From: Onchocerca volvulus
Taxonomy: Eukaryota; Nematoda; Chromadorea; Rhabditida; Onchocercidae
DNA: 64,000 bases
Direction of reading: 5' to 3'
NCBI GenBank assembly: GCA_000499405.2
Contig: HG738137.1
Location: 806,001-870,000, forward strand
Shown: piece by piece, positions 25,901-37,961 of the stretch
Numbering within the stretch: the stretch's first letter is position 1
Layout: the number at the start of each line of letters is the position of its first letter
Notes under the pieces: model-generated
The model's database searches: none
Told to the model about the DNA's origin: nothing
The model's input: only the letters and a program-made list of their open reading frames with translations
Position numbers and translations under genes: made by a program

Positions 25901-28900
25901 ATTGCACACATTTCGGGAATTGAACACTATTTTTATAGTATTACTAATTTTATAGTAACAATCGATTGGTAATCATCTACCCATTTCACCTTATTCAATT
26001 GTTAAAAATTCATCGTATCATTGTGAGTAAATTTGAATATCAGTATAAAAATACTACAAATTTTTCGTTTAAATAAAGAAATGAAGTAAATTTAATTTTA
26101 TTGTTTTATGAAAATATTCAATTTCTTTTCTTTCTAACAAATTTCGATTGTAATTTTTTCTTCCAATTTTTTTTGGCCAATTTTGAAATAATTTGTATGA
26201 AAAGAAAAAGGATGAATTTTAATGATATATTCATCTTAGATTATATGAATTTTATACTGTCAAACATATCATTCGATACCTTATTATTAAATCTTTCAAT
26301 TTTTTTTTTTGTTTTATGCGAATATTTTAGTAGAGAATATCGAAAAATAATTCAAAATTATGGCAAATTTTATTGAATATTTTCTTTCTTAGTTCTTCTA
26401 AATTTTTAAATATCCCAAATTTAAAGATTTTTTGAAAGAAGTTTGTATTAAGAATAATTTAATAATTCAAATGGAACACTTCTACAATCTTTCTGCAAAT
26501 GAAATTTTTTATACAATCAGTTGGTTACAATATAAATGATTGAATATTTTCTCAGATATCATTAAACATTATTTAAATATCTCTTTTAAATATTCTAATT
26601 ATTACATCGTTACTTAATAAGATCATTCATCAACTATAAAAAGTTATAATTGCAATTTGCAATTAATAATTAAATTTAAAATGATAATTAGTAAAACTGT
26701 TTAATTTTGCAACTTTTCGCATATTCGAAAGTTTAACATATTATCTAACTTTTCATGGCATTTCGTTGCTTTTTCTTAATTACTCCTAATCATCTAACTA
26801 ACATTAATTACTACTACTGGTAATTAATTTTTTCATGAACATATTTACCCTTTTATTATTAGCATTACTACAATTCATTTTACATTTAAAGACGAATAAT
26901 TACTGCTCCATTAAGAATCATTTTAATATTAATTTTTGACGCTACCTAATTAATTAGTTCATTTCATTTTTCAAAAGTAGACAATAAATATTCAAAGATT
27001 ATTAATGGAATAGTTTTACTTATTTACGAAAAAATTCAATTCCTAAAATCAATAAGATATTGTATATATCATCACATACAATATAATTCTTTGTGTCAAA
27101 TATTTTGACAGATATTCGACATTTGCTTGAAGGCCGAGAAAACTCGGGGAATGAAGAAAGAGATAAAGAAAAGGAAGAATTTAATAGTAAATATCATATT
27201 TAACCGGATTAAGAATTGAAAACAACAGTATTAGATGATGGATGTGTCAACAATGTGTCAAACAATATTATCAGAATCTTTGTGATGATGATTGTTAGAT
27301 AAACCGGTAATTAAAAACAACTTTGATGACATTTAATGACACCAACTTGACAAGTATGAGATGGTATTCGAAATTCAAACTATAATGCGGGAAAAGTAGA
27401 AAGGGAAAATTATCATTTCTTGTTTGATAATTATTTCCTTATTTTATCATCTTTTTCATATTGCATGAGTAAATTTAATTATTTAAAATTATTTTCGAAA
27501 AAACTTATCCAAATTTTTTGTCTTTCGAAATTGGTTTGAAAAATTTTCTCGCACGACTACTATTTTGTATCATTTTTTGCCATTTTTTTTTTTCTTCTTT
27601 TTCGTTGTTGTATGAAAAGTTTTAAAGAAAAATTTGTTATATTAGAAACACCTGAAATTCTAAGTTTGTAAAAAACTATGATATTTTTCTTTTTCCCCAT
27701 TTATTTTATCACTTTTGAATTGTTGATATCTGATATTAATCGATAAGATACATCATCAGAATATTTTAATAAATATATAATATATCAGAAATGTAATAAT
27801 TGATTTGTTTTTTCATTTCAAATCAATTTAAGCATGCAATTAAAAACAATCATGCGGTAATTTGATGAAATTTTTTAAAAAATTGTTAAGTAAAAAATTT
27901 TGAATGTCTTTCTTTTTTATGAATTGAAGTTTACCATAACGAGGAATCATTCTATGTTCTAAATATATTTTATAAGCTTAGAGCACGCAATATACACTAA
28001 CAAAATTGATTTCATCTTTCAAAAGCACTTAGAATCGAAGAAAGAAATATTAGTTTGTCTTGAATTTACTCTCAACGGCAAATATTTTAGGGATCGTCTG
28101 GAAAAAATAAATTTTATAAAATTTTTAATTTAAATTTATTCAAATATCTTTAATTTAGTTAAAAAATTTCAACATTTATTTGTTTACAAACTTGAAATTC
28201 TGCTTATTGAATTTTATTGAATTTGTTAAATTCGCTTTGTATTTTCGAAATTATCAATTTGTTTGAAATTTTTTAATTCGATTAAATTTGTTTCAAATTT
28301 GATTTTAAAATTCATTTTTTTTTGCTTTTTTTCAAAATCAATCCATTAAATTTATCAATGCTCTAAATTCAATATTATCAAAGCCTGCAGTTCGTTTTGC
28401 AATATTTTTAGAATTAAATTGAAATTCATGTTAAATTTGGAATTGATATTATAAATTATTGACAAAATTTCCAACTTTTACCATATTTGCTATGTAAAAG
28501 TTCTTATTCTTATTTTCTTTTTATAAGACTGTTGATCACGTGAACTTGTTAAATTTAACACGTAAATGACGTAAATTCAGCGTGCTTACATCGATATATT
28601 GCAAATTTTCCGTTTGCATTCGCTCATAGCTATCCGTTTATTCCGACCAACGATACGGCAATCCTGTATGGCGGCGGTGTTCCGACAGCCATTCATCATT
28701 CTTCCGGACAATCTCTTATCGATCCAAACGAGCATGAATTCGAAAGTATGGCTCTGAAGGTTGGTATTTTGAGTATTTCAATTTCAATATTTCAATTATA
28801 AAGAGGAATGATAATTAATTAAAGTCACGTTTTTTTAATTAAAAAAAATTTTGATTAATTATCGACAATCCTCAATTTTAACTTCCATCTTCTGCATAGA

Positions 28901-31900
28901 TATCATTGTTTGACGATAAATTAAACTATTCCAATTTTTATTTTTTATTTCGATTTGTTTTAGAATTTATTCAATTTCAAATAAGTACTGTTGAATTTGG
29001 TGGATTTTTAGGCACTTGGTGGTTTCATTTTAATATTGAATGAAAATGGTGATATTTACTATGTATCAGAAAATATTGAAACCTATCTTGGATTTCATCA
29101 GGTAATTAAGAATGAAGTTGAAAATATTAAGAAGGAAAAAAAAAGGAAACTTTTTATTGAATTTCTAATTCCCTTCACCATATTATAAATGAAATTAATT
29201 TCATGATAAATTACATTGGTTAATTAATTTTCAAATTAAAATAAAATTTAGCAAATAAATGATGATAGTAAGTAGTTATCTGTGCTAAGCAGATAAAAGA
29301 ATGAGTCTATAGAGATGCTTTATCAATAATAAGATAGAACAAATAATGAACAAAATCATTATTGTAATTAATTAATTAAAATATTATAATTTCATTTGAT
29401 AAATTGAAGCTCAGTTTTCTTCCAAACTAAAATAATCGATTTGGAAATTATGCTACATTTCATTTTTAAATAAAGAAAGGAATTGATAAGAAATGATGAG
29501 ATATCTTTTTAGTCGGATATCCTTCATCAATCTTTGTTTGAAATGATACATTCGGAAGATCGGGAAGATATGAGATTACAGTTAGCATGGAATTATAATG
29601 TCCCACTTCATGTGTCCTGTTTACAAGATATTCTTACGCCAGGTAACAATTAATTTAATTATCAATCAATATTTCATGTCCAAATAAAATGATTTCATTT
29701 ATAATATCGATTTCTCTCCTTTTTTAAATTTATTTTCAGGTGGTATGCCTTATTTAGAACGAAATGTTAATGCTCGATTTCGCTGTTTATTAGATAATAC
29801 TTGCGGATTTCTGGTGCTTTATTTTTTTCCTTGTTTCAAATTTCTACTATCTCTTGTAATTGTAATTTGAAATTAATTTGAATCAATGTAAATTAATAAA
29901 TTATACACATGCAAGAAACATAATATACATATGCATATGTTGCTATTATTGATAAATAAATCATAAAAACTTTAAGTGAAAAATTTGAATTATATATTTT
30001 GTCAAACTTTGATGCCAAAACAAATAATCACATTTTTGTTTTCATTTATTTATTTTTTGTTCTTTCTAGAGGATAGACGTACGTGGAAAGTTGATGAGTC
30101 TTCACGGTTTACCGCATTCCTACGTACTGAACAGAGTTGAAAATCATTCTTCCGGAAACATCGTTCTTGGTTTGGTTGCCGTTTGTAGGTGTGTTTGCAA
30201 ATATAATTCGGCTTTCGGCAATTTTTAGTTTTATTATCATCCGGTTTTTATTTTAAGATTTTGCGAAATTTTTTTGAATGCATTGTTGAAAACTTCGAGA
30301 AGTTTCATTCGAATGCAAAATTGCTTCAAAATAACGTCTTGAAATTATCATCAAACATTCTGATTATCTCCGATTTCAAATCATTTTACCCCTTTTCAGC
30401 CCATTTGTTCCACCGAATGTTGCCGATCAACAACAACTGGATGATCCAATTTTGAAAACGAAACATTCCCTTGATTTTACGCTTGTTTCTACGGATAATC
30501 GAATGAAGTTTGCTTCCTATTTTTATAGAAAGTTGAAAAAAAAAGAAGAAAATTTGCAAAACTTCTTTCTTTTAATTTTTAATAATTATTTTTTGTCAAA
30601 TTAATTAACATTTCAGAGCTTTATTAGAATTGGATGACAAGAATTTGCCACATAGCTTTTATAGCTTAGTCCATGTGGACGATGCAACAAGTATTGCTGA
30701 AGCACATAAAGAAGGTTTTCTTGATTAATTGTCAAATATAATATCAAATGACCAGTAGACCAATGACCATCCTATTGATTTGTATTTGCCAGTCTTACAT
30801 TCAGAATTTAATTCTTAACAAAAATGTTAAAAATACAACAGATGTTACTCTTCCAATAGAATTAATAATATTTATTGCTCTTTTTCCATCCATTTTCTAT
30901 TTTTTTTGTTTATTTACAAAATTTTTTAGCAGCTTTTTTGCAGGAAAATTTAAAATTATAAAATATAGTCTTTCCAATCGCAAACATTTTGCTTAATTTT
31001 TTTTCGAATAATTTCTGAAATTTCCAAACAAACAAACAAGAAAAAAAAAAGATGCAGTTTATGTAAAATGTTGAATTGAAAAATAAAAAAAAAAAAAATT
31101 GAAAAGAAAAAAGATGTGTAAAAAGTAAAAACAGACGGAAAAAAACGAGCAGAAAACCAGAAAGCAAATCTGTTTAAATAAATTCGAGAAAGTAATTAAT
31201 AAAAAAGTGTAATTTAAATGACAAATGTGTATCACTTTCTATATCAATGATATATAATTGATATAATATATTATTCAAAAAAAAAATCCATCAAAGCAAA
31301 AGAATTTATTAAACGAAAAAAAAAAATTCGAAAAAAAGTTTTTAAAAATTTTGCAGTAACAAAGAATAGTGCAAGTGGCATATTAATTTATCGTCTAATA
31401 AGTGTACACAGTCAACGTATTTATTGGATTCAAAGTAGTTGCCGAATGTTTTATAAAAATGGTAAACCAGAAACGATTGGTTTAACACATCGACTTTTAA
31501 CGTAAGTTACTTAAGTGAACTTATCAATTCTTCCTTTTTTTTTTTTACTGATTTCAATTTTGATAATTTTATTACAATCAATTTGGCATATCAATTATCA
31601 GTGTTAAGTTATCACTTCTAAAAAACTGCAAGAAAAAAATTTTTTTTTAGTAGAAAAATTGGGAAAAAAATTTTAATTAAAACTATATAATAATTTAATA
31701 ATAACTATATAATAATTTGAAAAGTAGAATAACTTTCAATGATAATAATTGGTAAATTTTTTTATTTAAACTTGTTTTTGATTCATTTTTCTCAGTAATC
31801 TATTTTGCTAAAATAAAATACAATTAAAACATAAAACATATATTTAGGTTATAGTAAAAAAAAAAAGGAATAAAATAGAAATCAAAAATTTGTTCTATAT

Positions 31901-34900
31901 GATTAAAAAAATAAAATATATTAATCTGACTGGTCATATTTATATCAGAAATGAATATCAGAAATCAGAATTTAATCACCAAATAAACTGTTGCTAGAAA
32001 AAAACATTTACCACTTATTTTGAATTTCTTTAAAATTATTTCCAAGTTTTCAAAAATTTTTTACTTCATTACCAGCAAATTTTCGTCTAAGACATTTTAC
32101 TTCTTTTTTAGAGAAGTTGAAGGGACAATGTTACTTGAAAAGCGGACATCATTAAGAGCTAAATTGTTATCTTTCGATGATTCCTTACTACAATCACCCG
32201 GAAATTTGCAATCCACCGCAGCATTGCCATCAACATCCTGCGGTAAAGACAAGTAAAATTGTTAACCGAAATTGAGAACTTGTTGATCAAAATTAAGAAT
32301 TAATCATTAATACTGTATTAATACTACAATGTCATGTAGCATCGGTGGTTCAGTGGTAGAATGCTCGCCTGCCACGCGGGCGGCCCGGGTTCGATTCCCG
32401 GCCGATGCATTCCTTTCCGATTTTGACTGAAACCATATTTAATTACTTAAAAATTAAATATTTCTTTGCATAAGGAATAAAAGAAATTTTTCTTTCTTTG
32501 AGATACTACATCATTATCGCTTTATATGACTGGTTCAGACAGGAATCGTTCTGCGATTTCAAAGCGACATAATACACAATTTTCTACAATGCCAGCAAAG
32601 TGAAAATTACTATTCTTACTTATTTACTTAATTACTTACTTACGTATTTCATACTTATTTACTTGCTTACTTAAATATTAGAATAATCAATGGATGTTGG
32701 CATTCCTACTTCATTCAATTTAATGTCAGCTACATTTCATTCATGTTTTTTAACATTTCATCATCCTATTGATAAGAAGGATCATTTTAGAAGTGTAAAA
32801 TAAACATTTATTATTTCGAATTTATGTAAACAGCAGCTTTTCTCTTTGTTCGTATGTGTTTGGGAAAATTGCATTTAGCGACATATGACATTGAAAAATG
32901 AGTAATTTAAATAGGAGTGAAATATTAAGTAGTCATACATCATTGCAATTTATCGTTATACGTAAAATAGAATTATGTAATAGAAAAACAATAATAATTT
33001 CTAACTTTGATAATAACTTTCGAATCTGATATTTCGGCTGAAAATTTGAAAGAAACTTTTTTAGATCAAGACAGCTCTTACCGGCACAAATAAATCGAAA
33101 TTTATCAACACAATCATCCGTAGCAACAGCGGAAATTCAACAACATCAGCAACATTTATCAACACGTGGACGTAAACGGAAGAAACAAAATATTAATGAT
33201 AATCAGCCATGTATGTTATCAGTACCACATTATCCAACCTTTATGATGCCATCTACAAGTAATGATTTAAAAGAGATACAGGTAAATATAAATGTATTTC
33301 AAATTTTTTTTTTTTTTTTTTTTTGTTTTCCTGTTTATCTATAACTATTGCTAATTTCATTTTAAAATCTTGAAATTTCGAATTTTTAATGAAAATCTAA
33401 AATTTCTATCTTTTTTCGGTTCCAAATTTTTTGATTTCAGTTTTGTTCTAAAATTTAAATCTTTCATTTTTTCAACATTTCCTAAAATGTTTCAACTGAT
33501 TTTTTTCTTGTATTCTAAAATATTTTCATTTCAGATGCAAGACGAACGACAACAACATATCACGATTGCTGCTACAGCAACAGCTGCACGTATGAATACT
33601 ACTCGGATACCGCGGATAATTCAAAACTCTCAAAGCGAAAATCTTGCTGCTACCACGACAGCTATTCATAGAGTATCGGGAACAAATGCATCGATGATAC
33701 CAGGACTATTTCAATTACCTCAAGTAATTAACAAATTAAAAATTTTCTTCAAAAAAATTTTTTTAGAAGATGTTATAATTGTTGTAATTCATTACTGATA
33801 ATCAGATATATCAGATTTATCATTTTTAGGATTTAAGCAACTTTTCGGGTTTAACGGCATATTTTTCTACGGATAATAGTACTGGTACAGTACGACATGA
33901 TCAAAGTTATCAGTGGTCATCATCAACGAAAACAAACTATTGGCCATCATCATCTGATTTGTACTATCAGAATTATATGACTAATAATGCTAGTTAGTTG
34001 ATTGAATTATTTTTAATTACGAAAAGGAAAAAGAAAGCATAAACTGAATCTTAATTAATGATTTGCCTTTGATTGCTAGCATAAAGATCAATCTAATACA
34101 ACTTTTCTTTTCTTTTTTTTTTCAACAAATAGATTATAATGTTTCAAACGGATGATTCATGTTGAAGTTTGTAATTTACATTTTAAGAACATCCTCAAGC
34201 AATTATCAATAATTTTTGATCGATATTTATCATTATCATTATCATTTTCTGTTTAGTTTATCATCATCATTATCATTTTCTCTTTCAAAAAGATAAAAAA
34301 TTACAATTTATTTTTTCTACTAGATTATGCTACAACAATTTCGAGTGGATTTTATCCATCTCAAATGGATCAAAATAATTTGGTACTCACAAGGAATCGT
34401 GTAGAATATCCAACATTGTTTTCTGCCAATGATTTAACTTGTGCAGGTATTTTAATTGTCTGAAAGAGAAGAAAGGAAAGAAGAAAAAAGTTGATTTATC
34501 TTGGATGAAACCTGAAATTACCTGTCATAATTAAATAGTTTATATTCAGAGGAAACAAACATTAAATTTATTTATCTTTGCTTTTTAGTGAAAAATTATT
34601 CCAAATAGTTAAAAGCAATGAGACTTTTACTCTCATCAAAATTAATTATATGTCAAATTTCCTTCCATTTTTTTTGCATTCAATTCAATGGTATAATAGA
34701 AAGTGACAACTTAACTTTATTGTCACAAAATTTTGAATTTAAATTTAAATTTAAAAAATATAGAATTTAGAAATATAGAATTCAGGTTCTACTTATACAC
34801 CAACACCCGCTCAACTACTATTATCATCATCTGAATTATTGCAACCACCAACTACCGTACAATCTACAAATGCGATGTTCAAATCGACTGTATTATTCGA

Positions 34901-35430
34901 AACGCCGGAAAATTCAATAACAGATGTAAGTTTTCAATTATTTCTCTTGATATAAAGCAAGTTTTTCATGTAAATTTGATCTTAAGTCCATAGATTTTAT
35001 GAAATTGTAAATTCTTAAAATTTCATATTTCGCTAAATTTACTAAACTTATAATTATTGTGTCATTTCTTTCTTAAATAATTGTTAGCGAAAAAAAAATT
35101 TTATTTTATTTTTAAAAGATAATCGTTAATTGATAATCTTTAATTTTGATTAAAATAAATCGAAATTTTTGTTAGACGAAAAATTCTTTTCGCTAGAAAA
35201 ATTAAATAAGTTATTGATTTGATAAAAATGTGAAAAATTGATGAATTCTTCGATGATAATTTTTTTTTTTTTTTTTGCAGCAGACTTTTAGTGCAACAAT
35301 CAGTGATTACACTCAATCAATGCAAATGATAACAGGTGATAATGCTGGAGCAGGGGCTAATTTTAGCAATACATCAGGTTCAACGGGTTTTAATTTAATC
35401 TCAGAAGTAACGAATGCTCTTCTCGGATAA
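19988..35430 (+). CDS. ahr-1: Aryl hydrocarbon receptor AHR-1 (bHLH-PAS transcription factor)
   Basis: Nuclear DNA-binding receptor that pairs with the ARNT homologue AHA-1; in worms it acts in neuronal fate and behaviour. Exons: 19988-20025, 23370-23492, 24378-24442, [27112-27186], 28581-28759, 29012-29101, 29513-29642, 29740-29813, 30070-30188, 30400-30507, 30617-30714, 31357-31501, 32112-32252, 33065-33281, 33535-33723, 33830-33992, 34324-34446, 34786-34925, 35281-35430. The total is 763 residues, or 788 with the bracketed exon. It starts MYANKRRQRNFK. The bHLH has NPSKRHRERLNSELE and LDKLSVLRLAVSYLQIKAHF. PAS-A (about 135-235) includes LGGFILILNENGDIYYVSEN, and PAS-B (about 275-395) ends SSCRMFYKNGKPETIGLTHR, followed by EVEGTMLLEKR. 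The C-terminal half is long, low in complexity and rich in Gln/Ser/Thr, a likely activation region with a basic GRKRKK patch. All phases fit. AATAAA at 35452. Confidence 0.96.
20610..20681. repeat. 24-bp tandem repeat, three copies, in ahr-1 intron 1
   Basis: Copies begin at 20610, 20634 and 20658 with CTGTTATCATTATTA. Each copy carries GTTATCA, the reverse of a TGATAAC GATA-type site. The first and third copies are nearly identical. Confidence 0.85.
24776..24983. repeat. Diverged tandem duplication of about 90 bp in ahr-1 intron 3
   Basis: Copy 1 (24776-24868) and copy 2 (24869-24957) both run from ACCGT, through CAACAAAATTT, TGCATGCAG and GAAACCAACTGTTCA, to a CTTT/ATTT end. A third partial copy (CCGTATCC then TTTTTCAACAATTT) follows to about 24983. 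Indels of a few bases separate the copies. Confidence 0.75.
27112..27186 (+). other. ahr-1: Probable cassette exon of ahr-1 (25 codons, between bHLH and PAS-A)
   Basis: Bordered by TTTTGACAG and GTAAAT and exactly 75 nt long, with phase 1 at both ends, so it can be kept or skipped without a frame change. Inclusion adds a charged stretch beginning DIRHLLEGRENSGNEERDK. Skipping joins the bHLH end HFQ directly to A-CLH, the junction I remember from Caenorhabditis AHR-1. The donor lacks the usual G before GT, typical of weak, regulated exons. Confidence 0.6.
32339..32409 (+). tRNA. tRNA-Gly, anticodon GCC, nested in an ahr-1 intron
   Basis: 71 nt. The acceptor arms GCATCGG (32339-32345) and CCGATGC (32402-32408) pair perfectly, with discriminator A at 32409. 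D-arm box TGGTTCAGTGGTAGAATG, anticodon GCC at 32371-32373 in a CTGCCAC loop, and T-arm box GGTTCGATTCC are all canonical. A TTTT run at 32421 can end RNA polymerase III transcription. It lies in the intron 32253-33064, on the same strand as ahr-1. Confidence 0.98.
34133..34155 (+). other. ahr-1: Possible alternative last-exon start of ahr-1
   Basis: After exon 16 (ends 33992, phase 1) an acceptor AACAAATAG at 34132 leads to ATTATAATG and, in the same phase as exon 17, encodes NYNVSNG and a stop at 34153-34155. The main model uses the acceptor at 34323, whose exon starts with the similar text ATTATGCTA. The short form would lack about 137 C-terminal residues. No close poly(A) signal was seen, so this is tentative. 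Confidence 0.25.
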
Positions 35431-37961
35431 TTAATTATAATATTCAGCCAAAATAAATAAACTTTACAGTTCGAGAGGCCTTCAGTAGAAGAAAATTATT
35501 GTGTACACTACCGAATATAAGTTTTACCGAAATTACCTAAGGAATTAAAAAGGCTTCAAATAAAAAAGCTGGCTCTTGAAATCTTTTAAAGTCAAAAAAA
35601 AAAAAAAAAAAAACAGGAAAAAAAAATCATTGGTGGGTTTGACCCGAACAAAAAAAAAAAAAAAAATAAAGAAAAAATGTGAAAACTTTTAAATCAAAAT
35701 AAATTGGAATTAGATGAAAAATTAGTTAAAGTTATGAAATCATTCTTATTTTAAGTGAAAGTGAAGTTAAGTTTCCGTGGAATTTTCGTGGAAATAAATT
35801 TAAAGTAAATCGGAAACATAATTAAACATGTATAGAATGTAACAAATCAAAAGTAATTTCCTTTTTTTTTTTTTAAATTCCGATTTGAAATAAAAATAAG
35901 AATTTTTCTTTTTTTTTTCAAAAAAATATCCAAAAATTTTCTTTTGATTTGACATTTCATCAGTGCATGATATACATATGTAAAAAGATGACTGTCACCT
36001 AAAATGCTAGTCTTTCTAATTCTTTCATTTACTTTCAGTATTTTTAATTAAAATTACAATCGATTTTCTCGCTTAAAATATGCTAATTTTATTTAGTAAA
36101 TATTATTACTTATTGTGTATTTATTGCAGATTTCTCACTTTTGTATTATTTTTATGAATAAATTTTCATGTGCTATCTGTTGCTTTATTTCATTAACAAC
36201 AAAATATGATGATAGGACGGGAAAGAAGAACCGGGGAAGAGGAAATCTCGGGAGATCTGTTAGTATCGGACAGCCAGGTGCAAAGCAGATGACGGGCGGA
36301 ATGAAAAATCGATTTAATGAATAATAAATAGGAAATGAATTCCTTTCTCTGTCTGGATTTGATAAATATCCTCCGGTAAACAGATTAAAGGCAATGGATA
36401 TTTCCTTCATTGATACCGTTATCATTGCTATGACACCTTTAAACTTGCTCATTTTTTTTTTTTTCTTTTGCTTTTTTGATGTTATTTATATAGCAGTAAT
36501 AGCAGCAGCAATACTAACATCATTTGTTAAATAAAACAGCGTACTAATTAATTTAATTGAAATTAATTGAAATTAAAGTGAAAATTTTCTTTCAGTATAT
36601 ATTTGTTGCAGAATTTACCTATTTATACAATTATTTTTGCAAAATTTTGCATCATTTTACTTGTAAAATTAAAAAAAAAATTTCTGCGATGGAACCAATT
36701 CATCTGATCCTATTGATTCTTTTTTCAATTTAATCACATTTATTCATGCATAATCGCTAATTTTGTGCAATCATTTTCATAAAAATTGTGAAAATTTTTT
36801 GATTATCAAATAAACCTTTCAAATTTTCACATGTCACTTTCTAATTTAACTTCACGTATTGCTAATATTTATCAAAAATATGCTACCTTTGAATATTTTT
36901 TGATTTTATAAATTTATTCATTTTATGCAGAAGATATTGAACTCCTTCGACAGTTATCAGATTATAGCTCTTTTTATTTCACTACTTATAATTCAAATAT
37001 AATGCAATTGTTATATTTTCTAAAATTTGAAAGAAAATTGTAAAATTTCAATTTAAAGAAAATTTTTTGCGCGAAGAAATTTCTAGCAAGAAAAATTTTA
37101 ACCCGAAATTTTCGTACTCAAAATATTGTTAAAATGGAAGCCTAAGTTCATAAGCAAATTTAGGGCAACATTAATCGTTCAAAATAGAAAAGCAAAACAA
37201 AAAAGGAGTAATTTTAAAAACGAATCCTGAGAATAACCGGATCAAAAAAAAGAAAAAAAAATACAAAGTACTACTTCTTGCTCTCCTTCTATTACTTGGA
37301 AATCAAGAAATGTTGTGTCAAAAGTTTCAACTTTTTTTGCAAACTCTTGTAACTTAAAATACTGATCTTTTTTATCATATATAATTTCCATTTCCTTTCG
37401 ATTAAAACAGAAATGCATTATTTGTAATATATATACAAACGATTGAGAGAAATAAAATATATTTCAAAAACTGTTAAAAATTAATAATTTTGAATTCCTG
37501 AAAATTTCAACAATTTGTATTGCATTCACAAAAAATGTCTGACATAAGAAAGAATAATACAAATACGAAAATAATCAATACATATGTATATAAAGAGATG
37601 ATATTTTATGGCAAAAAAAGGAGCATTTTATAAATTGATAAGAAATAGCAAATTAATTGTGGAATATTGAAATTTGAAAAATAATTGAAATCATAAATTT
37701 AATAATTATGCATATTTTAGTATTTTCATTTGTACGATGGCCGTAATAATTCTTGTAAAATTTGGTGAAATTTAAACATATCAGGCAGATGTTAAATGAT
37801 TGAGATTTGAAAAATTTATGGAAGAAAAAGCAAAATGATATGATTTTGTAATGAGGTAGAATGAATGATATTAGATACTTGCTATCATTTCCATAACTTG
37901 TATAATTCTATCAAGGAAGGATTAATATATTTCTCATTTTAGCAGCCAAACCAAATTTCAT
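35431..37961. other. Convergent intergenic region between ahr-1 and the PDZ gene
   Basis: 2.5 kb, mostly AT-rich with A and T homopolymers. A GC-richer patch at 36210-36310 carries overlapping open frames on both strands: a 105-residue minus-strand frame at 36135-36452, and a plus-strand frame ending in GRGNLGRSVSIGQPGAKQM. I recognise neither and call no gene. Confidence 0.5.

Noticed and set aside
26101..26376. 91-residue Phe/Asn-rich frame inside ahr-1 intron 3
   Set aside because: Low-complexity T-rich translation, no splice context, no recognisable family.
34740..34785. Short AAATTTAAATTTAAA palindromic run before ahr-1 exon 18
   Set aside because: Ordinary AT-rich intron text of the kind seen throughout.
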